A stretch of DNA of 64,000 nt from Ooceraea biroi (lineage: Eukaryota > Arthropoda > Insecta > Hymenoptera > Formicidae). This document shows, one piece after another, positions 1 to 10,481 of this stretch. The DNA lies in the NCBI RefSeq assembly GCF_003672135.1, contig NC_039517.1:4650001-4714000 (forward strand). The letters are read 5' to 3'. Every line of letters begins with the position of its first letter. The stretch's first letter is position 1. Both the position numbers and the translations under genes were made by a program. The notes under the pieces were generated by a model, which did not search any database, was not told the DNA's origin, and saw only the letters and a program-made list of their open reading frames with translations.

Positions 1-361
1 ATATATATTTATATATGTATAAATTGACGAGTTATTCCTATATATCTTCTAAAATCTGCTGTGACAAATCAATCACTTAGAAACAAATTCGCGATTTATT
101 TAACTTTAGGCACCAATGGTATGCAGACCCTGTCTTTGGTACATACGACCGATTCGATTTTGTTTATATCTGAATAAAGAAGACACATTATCACAGTCTT
201 CTGCATCTGAATAGAGTGATTTCATAGTGATTTCATCGTACGGATACTTTGCCTTCCCGTTATCCTCCTTATCGTTCTTGCACTTCAATGCGAAGCATTT
301 GTATCATTACGTTTCATTTATCAATGTGACACAATCCTAAAGCACGTTCGTTAACGCAAGC
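1..361 (-). other. pnt: Proximal 3' UTR / downstream flank of pointed
   Basis: AT-rich sequence immediately 3' of the stop codon on the minus strand. A canonical AATAAA (minus strand, positions 100-95) could serve as a polyadenylation signal, about 260 nt after the stop, but the UTR may continue past the window edge. A 60-codon open frame on the minus strand here (106-288) has no recognised similarity and is best treated as UTR. Confidence 0.5.
95..100 (-). terminator. Candidate polyadenylation signal AATAAA
   Basis: Plus-strand TTTATT reads AATAAA on the coding strand, 260 nt after the pointed stop codon. The hexamer is common in AT-rich DNA, so position alone is weak evidence. Confidence 0.35.
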
Positions 362-425
362 TCAGTCTTCTTCCTTCTTCTCGGGTTTCAAGTCTACCAT
401 TGCATGCAACTCCTCAGGACTGTAT
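362..425 (-). CDS. pnt: Pointed, last coding exon (C-terminal tail)
   Basis: Short terminal exon, 64 nt. The acceptor is cacag at 430-426. The first base completes the glycine codon begun in the ETS exon (GG|A), followed by YSPEELHAMVDLKPEKKEED and a TGA at 364-362. The YxPEEL motif directly after the ETS domain is typical of Ets1/Ets2/Pointed proteins. The downstream sequence (361 to 1) is 3' UTR or flank. The exon is too short to be found as a free-standing ORF. Splice phase and family similarity make the call firm. Confidence 0.93.
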
Positions 426-648
426 CTGTGAAGACAAAGGAAAATAATAGAGTGATTTACTTTTCACCCTGTAGGCAAGAACTTAATATTTGTATCAAAT
501 CTTGCTTTTAAAAATATATAATATAAAATTCATAAAAATGAAATAAAATTTTCTTAAAATAGACTTTCTAACAAGATTGATACAACTGAATTTGTGATAT
601 TATCAAAATTTGTTCAAAAGTCGGTACGATTATACTTTGTACACCTAC

Positions 649-946
649 CCTAGTAGACTTTGTAAGTCGCACACAAAACGATACACATATCGTTTGCCAG
701 CAGTTTTATGTATGATGTTCTTGTCGTAGTAGTAGCGCAAACCTCGGCTCAACTTCTCGTAATTCATTTTTGGTTTATTCTTACGAATACCCCAACGACG
801 TGCAACCTCGTCCGGATCGGTCAGCTTGAATTCCCAGCCGTCGCCGGTCCACGAGATAAAGCCCTGACACGATTTGTCAGTTAAGAGTTCCAGCAAAAAT
901 TGCCATAGTTGAATCGGGCCCGATCCAGTGAAACATGGTCCGCCAC
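649..946 (-). CDS. pnt: Pointed, ETS DNA-binding domain exon
   Basis: A 298-nt exon encoding essentially the whole ETS winged-helix domain. The acceptor is tttag ending at 947; the donor is GG|GTAGGT with the intron starting at 648. The reading begins [16 protein letters not shown], continues through the tryptophans of the ETS core ([19 protein letters not shown]), the helix-3 recognition segment [16 protein letters not shown] with both arginines that contact GGA, and ends [10 protein letters not shown]. This is near-identical to Drosophila Pointed and vertebrate Ets1 over the domain. The exon is shared by long and short isoforms. The protein binds GGAA/T cores and activates RTK target genes. 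Confidence 0.97.
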
Positions 947-1063
947 CTAAACAATGCAGAATTTTATTTTATTAGTATTATACTTATTATTAAATTTAAG
1001 CATAGGAAATAATTTTCCTGAATTACGTAATTAAAATACAAAAATAACCGAATCCTAGTTTAC

Positions 1064-1339
1064 CTGCGTAACCGGCGAGCATAGGACTTTGCAGTAAGGG
1101 CTTTTGGTCCGCATTATTGGCGATAGACGTGGGATGATGGGGATTGGACGAGTCTCGTGGCCCGAGACTCGCGAGAAACGCGGGATGATGAGGCAGATGA
1201 TCAGCGAGTCCGACACTCCACTGATCACCACCGACGCCGCCGCTTCCAGCACCACTCCCGCTTCCAGGAACCGTTTGAAACGTTGCGTCGTACTGCCCGT
1301 ATCCGCCGCTCTCGCTGTAACCCTCGTGGTAGCGTCCTA
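1064..1339 (-). CDS. pnt: Pointed, pre-ETS linker exon (Gly/Ser-rich)
   Basis: A 276-nt exon upstream of the ETS exon. It reads GRYHEGYSESGGYGQYDATF, then a Gly/Ser-rich stretch, a His/Pro stretch and a terminal MLAGYAG. The donor is CAG|GTAAAC at 1064/1063; G plus the next exon's GT completes a glycine. The acceptor lies in CAGTAG: splicing after CAG starts the exon at 1339, splicing after TAG at 1336, and both keep frame. The open frame continues upstream into LENLFDYEND, but that segment lies inside the 69-72 nt intron and is preceded by an in-frame TAA, so it is not coding. Linker of Pointed; no catalytic or binding motif seen. Confidence 0.88.
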
Positions 1340-1408
1340 CTGGGCAGGTGTCATTTTCATAATCAAATAAGTTTTCCAAAAATTAATCCTAATCATGTCT
1401 ATACGAAC

Positions 1409-1717
1409 CTCGAGGATAGTTCTTAAACGGTGACGGCTGATATTTAGGCTCGATATGGATCCCACTACCGCCGTAGAATTCCGGTGAACTGTCCAGATTG
1501 TATGAATGCGGCGTCTGATGATCTTGCGGCAGGCTGTGGTACTCGGAGGCCTCGTCGTACCCCGAATAATGTGCCGGCGTCATGTAACTCTCCGTCGCAG
1601 TTGCGCTGACTCTCAAATCGCTCTCGCTGCTTCCGGTGCCGCCAAGATCGCCCCCGCTGCCAAGGCTGCCGCTGCCACCTTGGAGATGGTCCGCTATCTG
1701 ATGATTGCTGTAGTTCG
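1409..1717 (-). CDS. pnt: Pointed, central linker/activation-region exon
   Basis: A 309-nt exon with acceptor tttgtag ending at 1718 and donor CGAG|GTTCGT at 1409/1408. It reads NYSNHQIADHLQGG, a Gly/Ser segment, then HYSGYDEASEYHSLPQDHQ and SPEFYGGSGIHIEPKYQPSP, ending KNYPR. The SGYDEASEY and SPEFY-PKYQP blocks resemble the conserved middle region of insect Pointed. Phase 2 in (T from the previous exon plus CG gives serine), phase 1 out. Shared by all isoforms. The donor GTTCGT is unusual (T at +3, and T rather than G at +5 or A at +4 depending on the consensus used), which may matter for the neighbouring tandem acceptor. Confidence 0.9.
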
Positions 1718-2128
1718 CTACAAACAAAGTATATAAATAAACAAATCAGTTTGTTCATATTGATTTTGTAATAATATATGTATTATTATAAAAATAAGTT
1801 TAATAGGTTTAATACAACGTCTACGTTTGTAAAAAAGTTGAAAATATTGCAAAATTTGATCGTTATTTTACATATGTAAATCTTAATAAATAAATTGTAA
1901 CATTTTCCAGTTGCATCTGAAAAATATCTTGTATATAAATGTAGAAAAAGTTTTCAGTATCTTGTCTCTCACATGAACATCTCGAAATAACTCTAATAAT
2001 TAATATAATTTTACGGATAATGATCATTAGTAAAAACGTTGTCAATAAAATTATACACAAAAAAGAATTCCATGAATAAAGTAATTAAAATGCACCATGA
2101 AAAAGATAGATAAAAGTGATGTACTTAC
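1718..2128 (-). other. AT-rich intron of pointed (411 bp)
   Basis: Bounded by the donor T|GTAAGT at 2129/2128 and the acceptor tttgtag at 1718. Very AT-rich, with no open frame worth reporting and no repeat recognised. Confidence 0.85.
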
Positions 2129-2329
2129 ATTCCGTTTTGAGCTGATTCAAATTTCGTAGATGAATGTACGCGTTGTTGGCATTGTTGTTGTTATTATTGT
2201 TGTTATTACTGTTAGGAGTACTAGAATGAGGGGTCGGTGGTTGGGTGCTATGGCTGTGGGGTGGTGGTGACGTTTCGTCTCTTTGACTTTCGTCTTGGCA
2301 CACGGGACTGCGTAGGTGATTGTAACCGC
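2129..2329 (-). CDS. pnt: Pointed, Asn/Pro/His-rich linker exon (common acceptor for both isoforms)
   Basis: A 201-nt exon with acceptor tttgcag ending at 2330 and donor GAAT|GTAAGT at 2129/2128. It reads GYNHLRSPVCQDESQRDE, a Pro/His/Ser/Thr segment, a run of nine asparagines, then NAYIHLRNLNQLKTE. The leading GC completes a glycine with the terminal G of either exon 21797-22060 (long form) or exon 10103-10286 (short form), so this is where the two isoforms converge. The Asn run is encoded by mixed AAC/AAT codons and is a likely length-variable site. Function is inferred to be a flexible part of the transactivation region. Confidence 0.92.
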
Positions 2330-5300
2330 CTGCAAAATGAGAAAAGAAACATCTTAGCCCGCATTCATTAACTCTCCTACACGCGCTTTAATAAATAATT
2401 AAAAGTTTTTTAGATATTTGTCAATAAACTATATGGACAAGTGAGTGTCCTTAATTACCTGCGGTAACCAAATGTGTCAAAAGACTTTTGAGTTATCGAT
2501 CAAATGTTAATTTTAAATAAAGTTTTTTTATTTAAATCCGAAGATATTTTCCGAAAATATTATAACGAAAAAAACGTCCATGTTATAGAAAAGTCAATAA
2601 ATAAATAAGCCGATAGTAGCACTGTTTAAGACATTTACAAACTAATGCGAAAATTAATATAAAAATTGATTGTCAAAAGACTTTTGAGTGCTACTATATT
2701 TACAGTTCTGCTTTTAATGAGGCAAACAGAATTTAAAGAAAGATTATTCAAACAAAATCATGTATTCCATTTTGCTGTACGATATGTATTTCTTCTTTTC
2801 ATATTGGATCTTATTCTAAAATATCAATTTTGATCTTTTATATTTTTTATCTTAAAAAGAAAGATCGTCGCAGATATTACAATGTCCGGCTATGATTCTG
2901 TCGGTCCCAAATCGGACTGACTGATAAAAGAAGAAAAGACAATGCCGCAGAGTTTACTGCGCGTCTCTGCAGCGCGCGACATTCCGCAGGGTGGAACCGC
3001 TGACACGTGGGCGGTGCGTATCTCGATGATTGGTCCGAACCAACTCCGCCTATCCTCGACTTCCGTTCTACGATCACAAGAGAGAGAAGAAAGAGAGAGA
3101 ACGATAATCCAAACTGCAACAGGCTTCCACCGCGCAGAGGCTGTGGCTGCATCGTTATTCAATATATTTAGCGATGAAAAGGTACCGCAAACACCGCAAA
3201 TTAATGTTACATAGTATTTGAGATATTAAAAATATCAAGTCTTTGCAATATAAAAATTGTTATCTCTGCGACTACATATGAGACTTATCTCGAGATTTAA
3301 AGTTCCTTCTTCAACGTGCTTAAGTGGCCTGAATTGACATTTAAGTGCCTTTTTATCTGAAGGAAATTACTTACAGAATTTTTAAATCATTTATGGTGTT
3401 TTATTGAGCATTTAAGAGAATAATTTGCGAATTTTTTCAAATGATTTAATTTAATTTCTTGATTTCTTTGTAAAGATAAGGAAAAATTTCATTTTTTTCA
3501 CATATTTTTCGTGATATAAATTATATATTTTACATTTTTAAATTCATTTATCTATTATTTATCTATTATTAAATAATATGTTTAAGTATCGCTGTTGTTG
3601 CATAATTGCAAGTAAATTATGATTTATATAAATCAATCTAAAACATATTATTATATATTATATATTATCATATATTTCACGCAGAAAAAACTCATATACA
3701 ATTTGAGTTACGTAAAAAGAAGTAGCATATCTTTTCTGATATACTTGGAAATACATCTTAATTATCACTCAATTAGTGCGTTTAGGAAAGATTATCGAAT
3801 GCAATTTGTTCCGAGTAGTGTAAATATTTGCGCTTTTAAGAATTTAAGAGAGAGATAAGAAACGCGCGGTATTAACAATTGGATGAGAGAGAAGGTAGTT
3901 CCAGTGGCACGGCTTGTGGTCGGAAGTCGGTGGAGTCACCTAATCTTATCGTGGGCTTTGTTATCAAATGTACAGCTATCCCATACATTTTACGCTAATC
4001 GTTCAGTTTTAAATGTTGTCCTAATACAACCAATTATAAAACAAAATGCATAATGAAAGGAGTTTTAAACCAAGCTTTTCATTGAAAATTGACAATGTAA
4101 TTTCACTGTCACTTACTATTTAGATCAATATGAATAAATTAACAGAGAGTTGCAGAGGCTTTTTATTATACGTTGCTGCAGAATTTAAAAGGGAAAGCCG
4201 AGTCATTAAACTCGAAATTAGCTAGGCTTTGTGGAGGCCAACAAGCAGCAGGTGATATTGAATACGTTGGTATCTGGGAGGTGACACCAGGTGGCTTGCC
4301 GGGATCATTATTACTAGGTCGTTCACTGTGCTTGCTACACATCCCTCCCTCATTTACTTAGAGCGATCAACTCAAGTGAGAGATTAACGCGTTTTCCAGA
4401 GGTCAGTCTCTTGGTTAATAATGTCGTAGCACGAAGAAAATGCGGGTGAGAGGGGCGACCGACGACTTTGGCGAATTACCATAATCTACCAACCTTTATA
4501 TCGAAACGACATCACCGTAGCGTGTGTAACGCGCCGTCACCCCACATTCCCACACTTTTAATAACGAAAGAGAAAAGAAACAGGTGGTCGACCGCGCAAG
4601 TGCCGCACCGGTCAAGCCTTTTTGACTTCGCTCAATTACCTTTAATTGAACGTAATTATAAAATAGGCGCAAATTAGTATAATAATACAAGAGAGACGAG
4701 AATATATGATACAGTGTTAAAGATCATCTTTTGGTGTATTAAATTAAAGTTTATGTAAAAAATGATAAATAAAATCAACTGTCGAAGTCGCAAATTCTGC
4801 AGCTCAATATTAATCTTAAGACCAAGTTTACTTGTCTATAAAAGCAACATACTACACCACGTAACATTATTCGAAGTTACATCAACCTTGGAAGCATTTA
4901 ATTCGCACCGTTCATGAAATTACACCCCATGATTATTACACCAGCGAGCGTGGAGCCTTGGGCGCGCTTTCCACATAAAAATAATTACTAGCAAAGTCTT
5001 TCTGGCTTTCCCATACTCCCGTGTGTCCATGTGGCGGCCGTGGCATCGTTAATAGGGTCGTAGGGACGGACCCTTGCATATTCTAAGTACACCTGCGAGG
5101 CTCGCGTGTAGTAACTGCACCTCGCACCCCGTGTTTCATGGACGACGAGCGTGGGAGTGCAGCTTGGAGCCGGCCCTCACGCTGCGTATACGAGCGCACG
5201 TTAGTAGAGGAACTTTGGTAAAGAAGAAAAAGAAAAAGAAAGAAACAAAGAGAGAAAGGTAGTCATCGTTTAGATCTGAGAGCATCTTGCGATCGCTGCA

Positions 5301-5739
5301 ATTCAAAGTCTCCTTTCATAATTTCATCGGAGAATTAGTCCCAACAATTTAGGAAATTGAGATGGAATTAGTTGATTAATTTTAGGACAAGATACTTCGT
5401 CTTTAGTAAATATCGTTGAGAGTTTATTATATTTCACAGTGATGCTATTTAAAATATTGCGATCAAATTTAAATAAGTCATGCAAATTGAAAAAACAATC
5501 TAAGTGATTGTTGAATTGAATTCTCGATGAAATACTTGATGAGAAATTGATAACTTATTTTGAGACCGTGTCATTTTCTTCAAGTGAAGAAAAGAAAGTT
5601 TGTTAATTAATAAATCAATCTATAAGAAAAGTTCAACAGCTATAAAATCTTAAAGGGCACAGTTTGAAAAGAGGGGAAGCTGGCAACGCGAAAGAATGTG
5701 TAGTCGAGCTTGTTACATTTCTCTCTTTTTCTCTCTAAT

Positions 5740-6180
5740 AAGTAGAAGTAAGCAGTAACAACAGCAGCAGCAGCAGTCGCGTATCAGCTGTGAAACAGGT
5801 GCCGAGGGCTGTCGGAGCCGCCGGTCGCTTGGGCAGCGGCAACGATGAGCAACGACGAAGGAGACGGCGGTCAGTAACAGAAGCAACGACAGCGACGGTA
5901 GCGGCGGCGGCAGCGGCAGACCCGTGGCACGTGCCAAATCGAATGCAACGCTCGGTCAGCATGCACAGCTGCTTGTCTGGGTAGTAGAGGCGGCAGGGTA
6001 GTAAAAGAGAGGAGGAGGGAGAGGAACAGCGCGCCGCGCGGCTCTCGAAAATTAAAACCTGCCTCACGAATGTTCTCGACTCGCCGCCGCCGCCACCGGA
6101 AGGTCACCATCTTCGTTCGTCATAAAGGAGCTGAGCAAGATTGCGGCCCGCAACCGAGATTTCAACTGGAACAGGGACTT
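5740..6180. other. GC-rich triplet-repeat island in intron
   Basis: A locally GC-rich block in AT-rich intron, with CAG-type triplets at about 5762-5776, CGG/CAG triplets at about 5890-5920 and a CCG-type cluster near 6080-6100. Open frames in several phases translate to homopolymeric Ala/Arg/Leu runs, as expected from triplet repeats, so they are not called as genes. Position inside pointed makes an enhancer or alternative 5' exon possible. Confidence 0.4.
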
Positions 6181-7684
6181 TCGTCCTTGTCAAGGATGAA
6201 ATCGAAAGTCGCAATTTTATTCAGATTGGATTGCATCGCAATACGAAAATTATTGGCATTTCTATTGGGGGCGTTGATATTTCTATTCCCGGTCGTTGTA
6301 TTTTCCTTTTCAATTGCACTAAATCCGAGCTATGAAACTTTTAGGAGAACTCAACGCGTGCGTTCCTGGTGGCATTGCATATTTTCTAGTGACTTTTATG
6401 GGTGACGAACTAGCGCACACTTTAGAGAGTTGAATGAAAGACCAAGAATTAACCAAGATTAAAACGATAAATTAATGTTTTCATAATAATGCGTACATAT
6501 ATATATGTAGAAACAAGTATATTTATTTACGTTAAATCTGTAATTGAAACATAAACATTAACATCACAACATTAAAGAAAAACATTATTCATCATTCTGA
6601 TTTAAAGGAATAATAATGCATGAATTCTAAAACGAAGGTTAAGCGATGCGAACACGCGCAACGAAGACACATATTAAGTTGTATGCGTATAAATTATGTA
6701 ATGCACTATAATCGAGTTAGCACGAGTAAAGTGAGAGAGCAAAAAGCTATGTAGAATGTTTTACATGATCTACATAACACATTAATATCTATACATGTAA
6801 ATTGTATATTGATAATAATAATTATTCTCGAAACAAGAAAACAATGTTAGCAGAATGTAATTTCGTCAGATATTTTTTAAATATTTTCATATATGCATGC
6901 ATAAAAAAAATTAATGTTTTATGTATATACGCATATGCACGATCTATTCCTTCTCTTTTCGAATTTTATATATCTACCGTCATGGAATCCGCTCCCTTTT
7001 ACTCAAAAAGCACGGGCGCGACACGCGGGAACGTCATTGCGGTGAGCGTACGGAGAAACGTTCGCGGCGGCACAACCGCGCGATGAGCATAGCTCGTAAA
7101 AAAGTCGTCCACGAAGCGCGGCACGACGAAATCACGCATTGTTCAGCAGAACAGACTGGTGACCTGCGAACTCTCCCACACTCCACCTATTCGCGAGTGC
7201 GCAACATACATGCATACGGAACACGCATGTATATGTGTCGCACGCGCACAAATACCGGTCGGTGGCATCAACGTAATGTAAAAGCTCGCGCATGTACTCG
7301 CTAAAAGAGACATTGCGCGCTTCGATCATTTCCAGATCGTTAATTACCGTTGAGGAGAGTAAAGATTAGAGTTGGATAGAGTACTTGTAATTGTATAGCC
7401 TCTATTATTTTTTTAATGAAAGTTGAACAGATTAACAAGTCCATTCGTACGAGCAAAAATTCTGCTTTAGAGGAAAACTCTATTTAATGAATTCCATCTC
7501 GCAAGAAACGCGTGCATACATAATACAGTTAATTGCCGATAAAATCGTTCCATCCAACTACGCTCTTTGTGATGCAAGCTAAAAGTTGTTTTATTACATT
7601 ATTTGCGAAGCGGATAATTGTGTCCTTTTTGCAACACCACAAATAAGAATTATTCATCACTGATTAATGATTTGGAAATCCTAT

Positions 7685-7718
<34 letters not shown>

Positions 7719-7748
7719 GACATGATGATGATGAGGGATGATGATGAT
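7685..7748. repeat. (ATG/GAT)n microsatellite
   Basis: About ten uninterrupted ATG/GAT units followed by shorter interrupted runs to about 7748. Simple-sequence repeat within the pointed intron. Confidence 0.95.
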
Positions 7749-10102
7749 CGTCATAGTTAATCATAATGATGATGGATATATTTAAGCGCATGATGAAAAA
7801 GATTATATCGTAATATTATGATTTTTGGATGTATATTTTTGGAAATATTTTTCAAGAATAACAATAATAATGAAATATAATCCTTGACAGAAATTAACCA
7901 ATTTTTATGTATAAGTTTGTCAATGTTAAATATTCTGTATACGTTCTAAAAAAGCGTTTTTATTCAGTGAAGAATTAATTCAGTCTTTTTGTGTCTCTTT
8001 TGCGCTGATTCTTCAAAATATTTGACATTCTTTAAAGCACCTGATTATAAAATTACTTTTAACAGAAAAAATGATAATACTAATAATAACAAATAGCTTC
8101 AGATTTTAACAATAATAAACGACGACTTTAACATGGCAAATACATAAGCTTAAGTAATTCAAAAATTATTATTATTATCCCGATTACTTCAAAGTATAAC
8201 AATTTAGTCAATAATTATTAAAAGGAGAGCGGTAGCTTTAACGACAAAATGCAATTTAGGGTCCTATTTCCTTGCTATTCGCAGTACACAAGAAAATCTG
8301 CGGTATCTAACAGAATGGCAAACTTCGCAGAAGCTGATTATTGCAATATCGACTATTTGCTATTTGCAATAGCCATTGCGATTAGCACAATATCGACATC
8401 TCGTCGTAGCGTTTAAATACGACACTGATTCGTTTCGTATCTTTGAGCCCGGTGCAATTCGGAGCATTCGAAGCGTGTAACCCGAGCTCCCAAGCGTGTG
8501 CCGCCGAGACCTTGCCACGATACGCTTTATTGCCGGCTTAACGAGGGTGCCACACCTTAACGGAGAGGACGAGCGACGTGTATCACGAACAAAAGATCCT
8601 CACGGTAAAAATAACGATATAGTTACGGGCCATTATGCAGATAGCCAAATGTGTGTAATGGTGACGTATCTGCGTAGCTCGACAGAACGATGCTTTAATT
8701 GTGTACGACGTTTCCGTTAAGGTACTCGATTTTTTAGCTAGTCAGACTGAAATGCCGCCATAAACATTTACAACAAATATAGATTGCGACTACTCGAAGA
8801 GTTTCGTCTGTTACGAAATAAAAACAGACATTTATTAATTACAATAAATCTTTTTTTCCAAAAAGTTAATTTTAATTAATGGGAAGAGCACTATAGAAAT
8901 ATCTTGTACCACCGAAATTTGTGTAACACTTCTGGAATTAATAACTCTAGTGTTTATTGATCACGATGAAGCAGTGAATTTATGTTCGATGATAATAGCA
9001 AATAATTATTTTCGAGTTTTTACCATCTGCCGCTTGCGACAGAGAGAGAGAAAGAGTATCATTACGAAAATCATTTAGGATCTAAGAAATCTTGTAATAA
9101 GATCCTAGATTTGGTATTTCATCGAGTGATTTCTTTATTTCGTCATGATCGTTAATACTACTACAATATAACATGAGAATAAGAAAAAATATGTTATTAT
9201 CTACAATCATTACTGTTTAAAAAAAAATGGAAACTTGATACTGTGATTATTAATATTTAATTAAAATAGAAAAACATATGTGAAAATATACGAAGATTTA
9301 TTATATTCTTGTGAAGCTTTATATTAATACAAGTTTTATTAAAAATTATTTAAAGTTTTACCGCTGCAAATATTCCAACTAAACAACTATAAAATCTTTC
9401 CAATGTCCCCTGGATTTCCATATAATTGTAGATGCGTAGACCGCATATGCTTGACCTCTCATATGACAAAGACAATCGTGCGATATTATCTTGCGAGCAC
9501 CAAGCCGTTTATTTAAACAATAGATACTGGATATTGACTGTATTTGCATTAAGAAGACTTTATTACTAAGAAATATTATTAAGAAAAAGAGTAATTTTAT
9601 AGAAATACGTGTATAAATTCAATTTCTTCTTCATTTCGTGATTACAATGCATTAATCTCTGCTTGAGTAAATTGAATTCGATATCTAGGATTATTTGACA
9701 TAATAATTTTAAAAGTTTTCTGTCTACATTCGAAAAATCTTTATCTTAATCAATATTGCGTTTTCTTGAAATTATGTTCAATCTTCTTGCAATATTCAAG
9801 ATATACATCCGTGATTAGATAATGTGATAATCCGTGATAATGGTAGCACGTAGGTAATATTCATTCATATGAATCTATAAATCGCCAATATATTGTTCCA
9901 TTGTTTGTATCAATATCTGAATATGAAATGCAAATCCACGAAGATCAAGCATCCTCTCCACTAGATTCTTCGAAAAATATATTCATATAAATCTGTTTCG
10001 ATCATTCGGCTGCCTCTTTACCCCCCAAATCCCCGCTCCGGCGTTCTTCTCACAATATCCCGCACACGTTGACACCCGGAATCAAGATCCACGAATAAGT
10101 AC

Positions 10103-10286
10103 CTGGTGTGTGGGTGGTCGCGTCCAAGGACACCGGCGGCACTATGCTGGTGTTGCTGCGGGTGATCGCGTGCTGATGCGAATGCGGATGATGGCCGGTA
10201 AGCGGCTCCGCCTCCTGGTACGCGGGATAATCGGCGTAGAACGGTTCGTGGCCTGTCATCAGCGTGTCCAGCATCTGGAGCACCAT
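10103..10286 (-). CDS. pnt: Pointed short-isoform (PntP1-like) alternative first coding exon
   Basis: The open frame ends at donor CCAG|GTACTT (10103/10102) in phase 1. That matches exon 2129-2329 exactly (G plus GC gives glycine, reading THTPGGYNHL). From the ATG at 10286-10284 it reads MVLQMLDTLMTGHEPFYADY, then a His-rich segment and TTHTPG. The ATG context has G at -3 and G at +4. The frame stays open for 65 further codons upstream, back to a TGA at 10484-10482, including a run of nine serines and the stretch PGIIVDPYANGGSDLG, but no ATG occurs there. Coding could therefore extend 5' if an unseen upstream exon supplies the start. The exon lacks the MAPK site and SAM, as in Drosophila PntP1, whose activity does not need MAPK phosphorylation. 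Confidence 0.72.
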
Positions 10287-10481
10287 TTCCGAAGACGCGA
10301 CCGCGTTAGCGCTGCTACTGCTGCTGCTGCTGCTGCTGATCGTTCCGAGATCGCTGCCGCCGTTCGCGTACGGGTCGACTATTATGCCCGGCGCCTGCCC
10401 CGAAGGCCGCGACGTCCCGACGCTCACGACGCCCGCCGTGACGTCGCTTTGGATTGTCCCGCGCGGCCTAGACGACGTTGA
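10287..10481 (-). other. Open 5' extension of the P1 exon with poly-Ser triplet run
   Basis: In frame with the P1 coding exon and free of stops from 10481 down to 10287. It contains nine serine codons built from an AGC-type triplet repeat (about 10313-10340), plus Gly/Ala/Ser-rich sequence. Either 5' UTR of the short isoform or genuine N-terminal coding reached by splicing from an upstream exon. A possible acceptor (tctag at 10472-10468) has a poor pyrimidine tract. Confidence 0.5.

Larger units (their letters stand above)
2330..10102 (-). other. Intron between the P1 start exon and the common exon
   Basis: About 7.8 kb, intronic for both isoforms. It is mostly AT-rich with no supported exon. 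Embedded GC-rich islands lie at about 2930-3150 and 5740-6180; the second is rich in CAG/CGG-type triplets. A 15-bp dyad TCAAAAGACTTTTGA occurs twice (about 2477 and 2674), and a GAT/ATG microsatellite lies near 7.7 kb. The islands could be enhancers or unrecognised alternative first exons; the sequence alone does not decide. Confidence 0.6.

Noticed and set aside
106..288. 60-codon minus-strand frame after the pointed stop, with an acceptor-like ttctttattcag inside it
   Set aside because: No similarity recognised and it lies where the 3' UTR is expected. An alternative terminal exon cannot be supported without transcripts.
1340..1388. Reading LENLFDYEND as an extension of exon 1064-1339
   Set aside because: It is preceded by an in-frame TAA, and its only upstream acceptor would leave an intron of about 20 nt. 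The CAGTAG acceptor gives a better protein and a feasible intron.
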